Below, one piece after another: positions 1 to 6,276 of a stretch of 6,404 bases of DNA. Made by a program: the position numbers and the translations under genes. The notes under the pieces were generated by a model. That model worked only from the letters and a program-made list of their open reading frames with translations. It was not told the origin of the DNA and ran no database searches. The stretch lies in the NCBI GenBank assembly GCA_031273445.1, contig JAISRV010000188.1, positions 1 through 6,404 on the forward strand, in the 5' to 3' direction. The DNA is from Candidatus Adiutrix sp. (GTDB taxonomy: Bacteria > Desulfobacterota > Desulfarculia > Adiutricales > Adiutricaceae). The stretch's first letter is position 1. The number at the start of each line of letters is the position of its first letter.

Positions 1-1142
1 AAACCGGCGGGAGAGGCCAGAAGAGTGCGCGGCAGGGCCATAAGCGCGGACAAAAGGGCGTATTGAGTGGCGCTGAAGGCGCGGTTGGTCTGGCCGGCCA
101 TGAAGGCGACGAAAGCCGAGGAGCCGGCTCCGGAGGCCAGATTCTCCTGGCTGATGACCAGCCCCAGGGCCAGGGGGTGAACGGGCAGATAAAACAACAG
201 GGCAAAGCCCAGGGTGCTGACCATCTGGAGAAGGCCGAAAAGCCACAGGCTTCCGCGCAGGCCCCAGCGCAGGGTTCCCCAGCCGCCGAGCATCACCCCG
301 GCGAGCGTGGCCCCAACGCCGAAAATTTTGACCAGACCGCCTATGACGGCTTTGGCGTAGCCCAGTTCCATGAAATAGGCCGTGTTGAGGCTGCCGGCCA
401 ACTGATCGCCGAACTTGTAGAAGAAAATGAACAGGAGCATCAGCCAGGGCGCCGGACGCTTGAAGAAGTCGCCCAGGGGCCTGGCGACAATCAGATATAA
501 ATCGGCTAAACCGGCCGGAGCCGAGGGGCGGTCGACTCGGGGCTCCGGGCTGAACAAAAGGGTCAGGGGGCCGCACAACATCAAGGCGGCCACGCCGCGA
601 AAAACCGTGGGCCAGCCGACGAGGTCGGCGGCGATGAGCCCGCCGCCGGAGACCGCGGCCATGCCCAGCCTGTAGCCCCACTGGTAGTAGGCCGAGCCCA
701 GACCCAGCTCCTCGTCGGCCAGGTCTTCCCGGCGGTAGGCGTCCACCGCCACGTCCTGGGTGGCCGAGGCGAAGCATACGGCAAAGGCCGCCGCCCCCAC
801 CGGCGTCAGGTCCGTGCCCCTGAGAGAGGACAGCGCCGACAGCGCGGCTATGACCCCGACTTGACCGACGAGAATCCAGCCGCGTCGCCGCCCCAGCCGC
901 CCGACCAGGGGGGGATCGTAAAAATCAAGCCAGGGCGCCCATAAAAATTTCAAGGCGTACGGCAGGCCCATCAGAGCCATGACCCCTATGGAGCCGATAT
1001 CGGCCCCGGCGTCGGTCAGCCAGCCCTGCACCAGGGTGGAGACGACCAGAAGCGGGACGCCGGAGGTGAAGCCCATACAAAAGGCCGTGGCCAGGTTGCG
1101 CTGAAAGAAAACAGGACCTTCCCGGCCGTCCGCTTTCGCCAT
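1..1142 (-). CDS. ampG: AmpG-family muropeptide MFS permease (C-terminus beyond window)
   Basis: Reading the minus strand from the ATG at 1142-1140 gives 380 uninterrupted codons running off the left edge. The product is a polytopic inner-membrane protein of the major facilitator superfamily. AmpG proteins import GlcNAc-anhydroMurNAc peptides from the periplasm for cell-wall recycling, often with an effect on beta-lactamase induction. Recognisable AmpG features are KFLWAPWLDFY at residues 65-75, followed by a basic loop GRLGRRRGW (81-89); SATQDVAVDAY (126-136), matching the SASQDIVFDAW region of E. coli AmpG; GYRLGM (156-161); AYFMELGY (255-262); and a late segment with ENLASGAGS and TQYALLSALMALPRTL (333-374). 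At least ten hydrophobic stretches are visible. The E. coli protein is about 490 residues, so roughly the last 100 or more are missing here. The start overlaps the upstream stop by one base (TAATG), implying translational coupling. The family call is strong; the substrate is inferred from the family. Confidence 0.9.
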   Translation of the reverse strand, partial: MAKADGREGPVFFQRNLATAFCMGFTSGVPLLVVSTLVQGWLTDAGADIGSIGVMALMGLPYALKFLWAPWLDFYDPPLVGRLGRRRGWILVGQVGVIAALSALSSLRGTDLTPVGAAAFAVCFASATQDVAVDAYRREDLADEELGLGSAYYQWGYRLGMAAVSGGGLIAADLVGWPTVFRGVAALMLCGPLTLLFSPEPRVDRPSAPAGLADLYLIVARPLGDFFKRPAPWLMLLFIFFYKFGDQLAGSLNTAYFMELGYAKAVIGGLVKIFGVGATLAGVMLGGWGTLRWGLRGSLWLFGLLQMVSTLGFALLFYLPVHPLALGLVISQENLASGAGSSAFVAFMAGQTNRAFSATQYALLSALMALPRTLLASPAG

Positions 1143-2965
1143 TAGTTGCCCATCAGGCTTTTTTCGGGCAGCCACAGTTCCGCCACGATGAGCCAATTGG
1201 CCTGACTGAGCACGCTTTTTTCAAAGACCAGCACCCTTGTGCCCATGTCGTCGCGCAGCCTGGACTCGTATTTCAGGTTGAAAACAGCCCAGACGACGCC
1301 GTTGTTGCTGGGATCCTGCATGATCAGGGGCTGGGAAATGGTCAGGTTGACGTCGCCGGAAGTGCGGGCTTCCGAGCTCAAGGCCGCCCGGAAATTTTCG
1401 CGCGTTATGGTGCGGGCCTGGCGGCCGACCTCGAAGAATTGAAAAGAGGAGGCGTAGAGCGCGGCCGTGGTGTCGGCGAAACGGTACTGCTGCGACTGAA
1501 CCCAGGCTTTGACTCGCGCGGCGACGGCCTCTTCCATCTCGTTGTTTTTGGGCCGGGCGAAAGCCTGGGCCGGCGCTACGATCACCGGCAGAATATTTTG
1601 CGGCAAAAGGGTGGCCACCTGCGGCCACATGATCTTGGCTTCGTCTCGGGGAATGTCGCGGGCCGGCGGAAACTGGAAGACCAGCGGGTTGCGGCCTCGC
1701 GGCCGGCCGAAAATATACAGCCCCGGCGCTTTGAATTCAGGCGCCGCTATTTCCGCCTTGAGGCCCGCGCCTTTGCGGCCGCCCTGCCACAGGCGGCCGG
1801 TGGAGGCGTCCTGATCGATGACCATGACTGAGGTTCCCTGGGGCAGACTGAGAAGTTGCGGCGGCGGCGCCGGCAAAGCCGGGGCCAGTATTCCGCCGGA
1901 GGCGGCGACGGCGTTTTCTCCCGCCGGGGTGGCCGTGGCGGCTTCGCCGCCTCCGGCGGCGAAGCCCGCCGCCTCCGGCGGCGAAGCCGCTTCCAGCGGC
2001 GGGGCCGCGGCGGAAGGCGTGTTGATCAGCCGCCAAAGGCCCAGGACGGCCAGAAAGGTCAGGGTCAGAAACAGGGCCGCCAGGCGGCCGGAGACCCTGG
2101 ATCGGGGCGGCCGATCCGACCGAAGGCGGCCGGCCCCGCTGGCTCTCTCCAGGGCTTCGGCGTTAAAAGCCAGGGGATTGTCCAAGCTGGCCTTGGCCGC
2201 CCGGAGGTGCGGCGCGCCGACCTCTTTACGGTCGGACGACCAGGCGGCGATAAGGGCGCGCTCGCCCAGTTGGTTGATCGTGTCGGGCCTTCCTCCGCTT
2301 AAGTCCCAAACGGCCTTTAGGGCCGCGCGGCTGAAAAGGCCTTCGGCGGCGCCGGCGGCCCGCAGGCGATGACGGATATAAGCTTCCGTTTCAGTTGCAT
2401 CCATAGGGGCGATAGTTATTTCCTTCAGGCGGGTCATGAAGTCGGGCGCCATCGGCCAGGGCGCGTCGGGCGAGCCGCACAAAATCAGAACGCCCCGGCC
2501 CGCCCAGTTTTCTTCAAGACGCATCAGCCCATATAGTTCGGCCAAAGTTTCCGGCGCCAGTTCATCGGCGTTGTCGACGGCCAATAAAAGGCGGAAGCCT
2601 TCTTCCATGAAATCGGAGACCGCGTTCTGAAAATAGCCCAGAAGCTCTTCCTCGGCGGCGGCCGGGGCGGATTTGTGGCTGTGCCCCAGGTCGGTCAGAG
2701 CCCGGCGCAGAATTTCCGACAGCTTCAAATGCGGGTTCAGGATGACGACGACCTTGAAGGCGCCGCGCATCTCGGAAGCCAGGCGCCTAAGGATGGCGGT
2801 TTTGCCGGTCCCGGGGCGGCCCTTCAAATGCAGGATCGGCGGACACGATTCGTCGCTAATGGCGGCGAATACAGCCGAGGCGGCCTGGTTTCTGTAAAAG
2901 AAGCCGGCTTCGGAGGCATTTTTGAACGGGCGGTCATTTAAGCCGAAATATTTTTCGTAATCCAT
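1142..2965 (-). CDS. ExeA/GspA-like AAA ATPase with one membrane segment and a C-terminal NTF2-like (Cds6-like) domain
   Basis: 607 residues. The opening MDYEKYFGLNDRPF is typical of ExeA/GspA-type ATPases. Walker A is GRPGTGKT (49-56), Walker B-like LLLAVDNADE (126-135), and a sensor-2-like GGRP lies at 224-227. A basic stretch (280-294) precedes one hydrophobic segment (about 294-313), so the ATPase should be cytoplasmic and the rest periplasmic. An Ala/Pro/Gly linker (316-372) leads to a region I do not recognise (373-470, with VMVID, GRLWQGG and GLYIFGRP). The C-terminus (about 475-605) has the NTF2-like pattern VKAW, Y504, F508, FNLKYESRL (562-570) and WLIVAE (591-596), like the tail of Cds6-type proteins. 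Known relatives place a peptidoglycan-binding domain (ExeA) or SPOR domain (DamX) in the periplasmic position. The start is the only in-frame ATG before residue 67, with a stop seven codons upstream of it, but no good Shine-Dalgarno is visible. It is coupled to the downstream AmpG gene. Its exact role is unknown; wall-associated assembly or sensing is inference. Confidence 0.85.
   Translation of the reverse strand: MDYEKYFGLNDRPFKNASEAGFFYRNQAASAVFAAISDESCPPILHLKGRPGTGKTAILRRLASEMRGAFKVVVILNPHLKLSEILRRALTDLGHSHKSAPAAAEEELLGYFQNAVSDFMEEGFRLLLAVDNADELAPETLAELYGLMRLEENWAGRGVLILCGSPDAPWPMAPDFMTRLKEITIAPMDATETEAYIRHRLRAAGAAEGLFSRAALKAVWDLSGGRPDTINQLGERALIAAWSSDRKEVGAPHLRAAKASLDNPLAFNAEALERASGAGRLRSDRPPRSRVSGRLAALFLTLTFLAVLGLWRLINTPSAAAPPLEAASPPEAAGFAAGGGEAATATPAGENAVAASGGILAPALPAPPPQLLSLPQGTSVMVIDQDASTGRLWQGGRKGAGLKAEIAAPEFKAPGLYIFGRPRGRNPLVFQFPPARDIPRDEAKIMWPQVATLLPQNILPVIVAPAQAFARPKNNEMEEAVAARVKAWVQSQQYRFADTTAALYASSFQFFEVGRQARTITRENFRAALSSEARTSGDVNLTISQPLIMQDPSNNGVVWAVFNLKYESRLRDDMGTRVLVFEKSVLSQANWLIVAELWLPEKSLMGN
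1940..1987. repeat. GC-rich hairpin and out-of-frame 20-bp direct repeat in the ATPase linker
   Basis: Positions 1940-1951 (GGCTTCGCCGCC) and 1955-1966 (GGCGGCGAAGCC) form a perfect 12-bp inverted repeat around the three bases TCC. A 20-bp segment at 1946-1965 is repeated exactly at 1968-1987, a period of 22 bases. Because 22 is not a multiple of three, the two copies are translated in different frames, as SPPEAA and FAAGGGEAA. The repeat lies within the low-complexity Ala/Gly/Pro linker (residues about 325-345) of the ATPase, which explains how such a duplication could be tolerated. Confidence 0.85.
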
Positions 2966-3092
2966 AATTATGTCGTCAGGCCGACCTTACAGCGCCGCTT
3001 CTTTATTCGCGCCGGCATTTTGCGCGACCGGCTTTAGGCCGATTAGCCATTTTATCATAACCGGGCCTGCCGCGCTAGCCGCCAATGTAACA

Positions 3093-3116
3093 TAATATCT
3101 ATTGATTTAGATATTA
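3093..3116. promoter_or_regulatory. AT-rich 9-bp inverted repeat, candidate operator
   Basis: TAATATCTA (3093-3101) and its exact reverse complement TAGATATTA (3108-3116) are separated by TTGATT. This 24-bp palindrome ends 48 bases before the chemoreceptor start codon. The spacer TTGATT doubles as the candidate -35 box, so a dimeric regulator bound here would compete with RNA polymerase. The arms do not match the FNR/CRP pattern TTGAT-N4-ATCAA, and I cannot name the binding protein. Confidence 0.5.
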
Positions 3117-3130
3117 ATCGGTGTTAAACT
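3102..3130 (+). promoter_or_regulatory. Candidate sigma-70-type promoter for the chemoreceptor gene
   Basis: TTGATT (3102-3107) matches the TTGACA consensus at four of six positions. After a 17-base spacer, TAAACT (3125-3130) matches TATAAT at four of six. Transcription would begin near 3137, leaving a leader of about 28 bases before the ATG. The elements are individually weak. Their spacing, position and overlap with the palindrome make the call reasonable but unproven. Confidence 0.4.
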
Positions 3131-3150
3131 GACTCAGAGGCTTAAAATAG

Positions 3151-3155
3151 GGAGG
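3151..3155 (+). promoter_or_regulatory. Shine-Dalgarno sequence of the chemoreceptor gene
   Basis: GGAGG lies nine bases before the ATG at 3165. It is the clearest ribosome binding site in the window and fixes the start of the chemoreceptor. Confidence 0.85.
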
Positions 3156-3164
3156 TTTCAAATT

Positions 3165-5090
3165 ATGAAACTGGGCACTAAGATCATCCTCGGATTCATT
3201 TCCACCTGTTTTATTTTTATAGTGATGTCTCTGGCCATCGTTTACGCGTTGCAACGCGTCAGCACCGGTTCCCAGGCGCTGGAGAAGGAAGTCATGCCCG
3301 CCATGGAGGCGGCCAACGACATTCGCTATTCCGTGGCCATTGAAGCTCTTTTCGGCATGGATTATACTGTGAGCTCCAACGAGGAAAGCTGGAAAACGGT
3401 CCAGAAGTTCCACCTTCAGCTCAACACGCTTCTGGAAGATCTCAAACGGGAGATCGCCATCGGCGTGACCGGCGAGCGGCTGGAAATGGTCAACGCCGCC
3501 GCAAAAGTGCAGAGCGGCTACCAAGAGTTCAGCGGCCTCACCTCGACCTTGCCTGAGATATTGACGACCACGAAATCCGCGGCGGCGGAAGTGGCGGCCG
3601 CCTATGGCGATTTTTTGGCCGAATCGACGAAGTTTATAGAAACGCAGCGGGAATTGATGGTCAAGGAACTGGCCAATGAAGAGTCTTCCAGCGTCATCCT
3701 GCGCCGCAACAGTCGCATCACCGCCCTGGGTCATATAGAAACCTACGCCGCCGCATATATGATCAACGTCTTAAGCTCCGTCTGGCGGAGCGAGGCCTCT
3801 TTTCTGGACAAGGCGCTGGAGTTCGGCAATAAGATCGGCGCGGCCATTGAGGAAATGATCAATGACAGCCAACTGGAGGTCGACAGGCAGAATCTCGGCC
3901 GACTCAAGGCGATCGCCGCGACCTGGCCCGCTTCCGTCGGCAAGCTGAAAACGGCTCTGGTCAAACGCAACGAAAACGCCGCGCGCAGCGCCCTCGTTCG
4001 GGACGAAGTCCTGGTGAACGCCCGGATGCTTAGCGAGGCCTTGAACGACATGACCACGGAAGTCACCTCCGACGCCGTCAACGCCGTCCGGCAGGTGATG
4101 ATGACTCTGGTCGTCGGCCTGGCCCTGGCCATCACTCTCAGCATGGTCATGGCCGTCGTCATTACCCGCAGCATCACCGGCCCGGTCAGCCACATCCTCA
4201 ACTCTCTTTCTGAAGGGGCCGGGGAAGTGGACGGCGCTTCCGGCCAGCTTTCCGCCGCCTCCAACACCCTGGCCGAAGGCGCCACGGAGAATGCCGCCAG
4301 CCTGGAAGAGACTTCGGCCGCTTTGGAGGAATTGTCTTCCATGACCAACCGCAACGCCGACAATTCCGTTGAGGCCAATGCTCTTATGGCCCAGGCCAAC
4401 GAGGCGGTCAAAAAGGCCGATCTTTCCATGGAAAGCGTCATCAAGGCCATGGACGAAATTTCCGTCTCCGGCAATGAGATAGGTAAAATCATTAAGACTA
4501 TTGATGAAATAGCCTTTCAGACCAATCTTCTGGCTTTGAACGCGGCGGTCGAGGCGGCGCGGGCCGGCGAGGCCGGGGCCGGTTTCGCCGTCGTGGCCGA
4601 CGAGGTGAGAAACCTGGCCATTCGTTCGGCCGAGGCGGCGAAAAATACCGCCGACCTCATCGCCGCCACCATTAACAACATCAATTCCGGCTCGGAAATG
4701 GTCAATGTCTCCGCCGAGAATTTCAAAACCGTCGCCAATCATTCGGCCAAGGTGGCTGAGCTTTTGGCCGAGGTGGCCGAAGCTTCCAAAGAGCAGTCCC
4801 AGGGCATCAGCCAGATAACCACGGCCATGTCGCAAATGGACAAAGTCACCCAGTCCAACGCCGCTTCGGCGGAGGAGTCGGCCAGCGCGGCCGGCCAGTT
4901 GTCGCTTCAAGCCGGCAATCTGCTGAATGCGGTGGAGGCGATCACGGCCCTGGTTCATGGCGGCAAAGGCGACGGGCGCCGCCCCGGGGCCGCGGCGTCG
5001 CCGAAAACGCCGGCGCCGGTCGGCGGCTACCGTTCCCCGCCGGCGGAGAGCCGAAGCCTGCCTATGAACGGCGACGATTTCGATTTCTGA
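3165..5090 (+). CDS. Methyl-accepting chemotaxis protein with a large helical periplasmic sensor
   Basis: 641 residues. This transmembrane chemoreceptor should control the CheA kinase through CheW. TM1 is about 7-28. The periplasmic sensor (about 29-311) is predicted all-helical, and its size fits two stacked four-helix bundles as in HBM (helical bimodular) receptors such as McpS. TM2 is about 312-334. Only a short ITGPV segment follows before the signalling domain, so the usual HAMP domain of about 50 residues appears absent. The cytoplasmic hairpin runs about 355-597. Its conserved tip [20 protein letters not shown] (449-468), with [13 protein letters not shown] following (473-485), binds CheA/CheW. 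Glu pairs at 381-382 and 388-389, and EES near 570-572, are candidate methylation sites. A Gly/Pro-rich flexible tail (599-635) ends in acidic-aromatic DDFDF. This resembles a CheR/CheB tether, but with one rather than two residues between the aromatics. A strong Shine-Dalgarno supports the start. The ligand is unknown; no che genes are adjacent. Confidence 0.95.
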   Translation: MKLGTKIILGFISTCFIFIVMSLAIVYALQRVSTGSQALEKEVMPAMEAANDIRYSVAIEALFGMDYTVSSNEESWKTVQKFHLQLNTLLEDLKREIAIGVTGERLEMVNAAAKVQSGYQEFSGLTSTLPEILTTTKSAAAEVAAAYGDFLAESTKFIETQRELMVKELANEESSSVILRRNSRITALGHIETYAAAYMINVLSSVWRSEASFLDKALEFGNKIGAAIEEMINDSQLEVDRQNLGRLKAIAATWPASVGKLKTALVKRNENAARSALVRDEVLVNARMLSEALNDMTTEVTSDAVNAVRQVMMTLVVGLALAITLSMVMAVVITRSITGPVSHILNSLSEGAGEVDGASGQLSAASNTLAEGATENAASLEETSAALEELSSMTNRNADNSVEANALMAQANEAVKKADLSMESVIKAMDEISVSGNEIGKIIKTIDEIAFQTNLLALNAAVEAARAGEAGAGFAVVADEVRNLAIRSAEAAKNTADLIAATINNINSGSEMVNVSAENFKTVANHSAKVAELLAEVAEASKEQSQGISQITTAMSQMDKVTQSNAASAEESASAAGQLSLQAGNLLNAVEAITALVHGGKGDGRRPGAAASPKTPAPVGGYRSPPAESRSLPMNGDDFDF

Positions 5091-5244
5091 TTTTTTGTTT
5101 CATCGCTCATTTGTTCCGTTCGTTAGGCCTCGCCATTTCAGGGGCTGACGGCCGGCATTTACCGCTGGTTGAGAGGCCGAGAAACTCGCTCGCCAGGCAA
5201 AAATCGCATTTTTTGCCTGGCTACGACCCAGCCCGCCAAGCCGA
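5091..5244. other. Convergent intergenic region
   Basis: This 154-base gap separates the 3' ends of the chemoreceptor gene (plus) and the OmpA-like gene (minus). It begins with a T-run directly after the chemoreceptor stop (5091-5096), without a clear GC-rich stem before it. It holds the perfect hairpin at 5192-5221. I see no gene here; a plus-strand ORF starting at 5111 runs antisense into the OmpA-like gene and looks spurious. Confidence 0.7.
5192..5221. terminator. Perfect 12-bp hairpin between convergent genes, possible bidirectional terminator
   Basis: GCCAGGCAAAAA (5192-5203) pairs exactly with TTTTTGCCTGGC (5210-5221) around the loop TCGCAT. Its place between two convergent 3' ends suggests a shared transcription end or mRNA 3'-end stabiliser. 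However, the GC pairs are at the base and the A/T pairs near the loop, and no T-run follows on either strand. It is therefore not a textbook intrinsic terminator. Confidence 0.45.
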
Positions 5245-6276
5245 TCATTTAGAATATTGCGCAATGCCCGATCCCGCGCTTAGATTTATCACTTCAACGC
5301 GGCGGTTGCGCCCGTCTTCGGGATCAATGTTAGGGAGAGGGGATGATTCGCCCCGGCCTACCGGAATCAACTGGTCGCCGCGTATGTTGAATCTTTCCGT
5401 CAGATATTTCTGCACGGCCAGCGCCCGTCGGCGCGACAGGTCCATGTTGTAGTCATAGGCGCCGGCGGCGTCGGTGTGGCCTTCCAACTGGAAGGTATTG
5501 CCGGCGAGGGCCTGTGAGGTTATGGCCCGGCCCAGAATATTGAGGGTGGCGCGCGCCTCCGAGGTCAGAGTGTCCTGGTCGAAATCGAAAAGAACGTTGA
5601 GGGCCACGCGCGGCCCGGCGGCGCCGGCGCCGGCGCCGGGCCGCGGGGAGACCGGCGAGGCCGGCTCGGGTTCACATTCGTCTGGCGGGGGCGTCCCGCC
5701 GCGGGCGATGGCCAGCGCGGCGCGCTGTTCCGGCGTGTATTTTTTTTTGCAAGGGCGCCGGCCCGGGCCGACCAGGGCTTCGATCAACTGATCCACGCCC
5801 GGGTCGCGCCTGGTGAAGTCGGCGGCGCGCATATTCAGGAAGGGGTAATTGATGAAGGTCCAGCGGGGCAGCGGCAGGTCGGAAAAGGCCGGCTCCTTCA
5901 TCTCAAAGGCGCCGCTGCCGTCATAGTCGATGACCTGGTAATCCCAGGGGTCGAAAAGGTCCAGGTCGGCCACATAAGCGAAAACGCGGCCGTTATGGCT
6001 CAGACGCAGGGCGCGCCCCGCGTCGTTGGCCAGGACGAATTCTTCCCGGCGCGTTTCCTCGCCTTCCACGGCCGGGTCAAAGTCGATCATCTGGTCGCCT
6101 ATTTTTTTCGCGCCGTAAAGATCCGGCTTCATCCAGCCGTGCGGAAAATAGTCCTGGTGATTGCTCAGGGCCAGAGCCGGTTCGGTCGGCGAGGCGAAAA
6201 AGGCCGCGACGAGCGGCAAAAGCGTCAGCGCCCGCGTCAATGACGATAGCTTCAGCCGCCGTAACCATGTCTTCAC
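5245..6276 (-). CDS. Exported OmpA-like peptidoglycan-binding protein with unrecognised N-terminal region
   Basis: From the GTG at 6276 the product has 343 residues. An in-frame ATG at 6354 would add 26. I prefer the GTG because it puts a normal Sec signal peptide at the N-terminus: basic KTWLRRLK, hydrophobic ALTLLPLVAAFFA and an ALA cleavage site. The extra 26 codons use rarer codons (AGG, CGA) and have no Shine-Dalgarno. Numbered from the ATG, the mature protein starts near residue 64. An unrecognised region follows (64-195) with DYQVIDYDGSGAFE (138-151), then PCKKKYTPEQ (201-210), a Pro/Gly/Ala linker with Cys227, and an OmpA C-terminal domain (about 250-358). FDFDQDTL, EGHTD, YNMDLSRRRA, GRGES and GRNRRVEV are classic. 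D295 and R310 match the OmpA Asp/Arg pair that binds diaminopimelate. It is likely periplasmic or outer-membrane associated and tethered to peptidoglycan. It is convergent with the chemoreceptor. The OmpA call is strong; the N-terminal function is unknown. Confidence 0.87.
   Translation of the reverse strand: MKTWLRRLKLSSLTRALTLLPLVAAFFASPTEPALALSNHQDYFPHGWMKPDLYGAKKIGDQMIDFDPAVEGEETRREEFVLANDAGRALRLSHNGRVFAYVADLDLFDPWDYQVIDYDGSGAFEMKEPAFSDLPLPRWTFINYPFLNMRAADFTRRDPGVDQLIEALVGPGRRPCKKKYTPEQRAALAIARGGTPPPDECEPEPASPVSPRPGAGAGAAGPRVALNVLFDFDQDTLTSEARATLNILGRAITSQALAGNTFQLEGHTDAAGAYDYNMDLSRRRALAVQKYLTERFNIRGDQLIPVGRGESSPLPNIDPEDGRNRRVEVINLSAGSGIAQYSK
5621..5638. repeat. Three tandem GCGCCG hexamers in the OmpA-like linker
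   Basis: Three perfect copies of GCGCCG encode part of the Gly-Ala linker (GAGAGAAGP) before the OmpA domain. Each unit is two codons, so copy-number changes would alter linker length without breaking the frame. Confidence 0.75.
5740..5748 (-). repeat. A9 homopolymer within the OmpA-like coding sequence
   Basis: Nine consecutive T on the plus strand (A9 in the mRNA) encode Lys203-Lys205 (numbered from the ATG at 6354), just before the linker to the OmpA domain. In such a GC-rich gene, three AAA codons in a row are unusual. A run of nine is a slippage-prone site. Confidence 0.9.

Larger units (their letters stand above)
2966..3164. other. Divergent intergenic region between the ATPase operon and the chemoreceptor gene
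   Basis: These 199 bases separate two genes transcribed away from each other, so both should have promoters here. The half near the chemoreceptor is markedly AT-rich against the GC-rich surroundings and carries the palindrome and promoter listed separately. On the minus strand, facing the ATPase gene, TATGAT (3059-3054) and TAAAAT (3054-3049) could serve as -10 elements, but I find no convincing -35 at 16-18 bases. No RNA gene or small ORF is supported. Confidence 0.6.

Noticed and set aside
63..784. Open frames on both strands (63-500 plus, 427-675 plus, 581-784 minus)
   Set aside because: They lie in other frames of the AmpG gene, whose 380-codon frame has clear family motifs. Their translations are low-complexity and unrecognisable.
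1221..2941. Several long open frames antisense to or out of frame with the ATPase gene
   Set aside because: High GC suppresses stop codons in alternate frames. The translations are Arg/Ala/Gly-rich without motifs, and the ATPase frame is unambiguous.
3102..3119. FNR/CRP-type site around TTGAT
   Set aside because: The second half-site ATCAA is not present at the required four-base spacing; the real symmetry is the longer palindrome at 3093-3116.
3771..4958. 395-residue minus-strand open frame opposite the chemoreceptor
   Set aside because: It mirrors the conserved receptor coding sequence, has Gly/Arg/His-rich composition, and lacks any domain or Shine-Dalgarno support.
5088..5099. T-run after the chemoreceptor stop as an intrinsic terminator
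   Set aside because: I could not build a stable GC-rich stem immediately before the T-run.
5126..5178. GGCCTC / GAGGCC inverted repeat in the convergent gap
   Set aside because: Six-base arms with a loop of about 40 bases are expected by chance in GC-rich DNA.
5111..5452. 113-residue plus-strand open frame after the chemoreceptor
   Set aside because: It spans the hairpin and runs antisense into the OmpA domain coding sequence, with no recognisable protein features.
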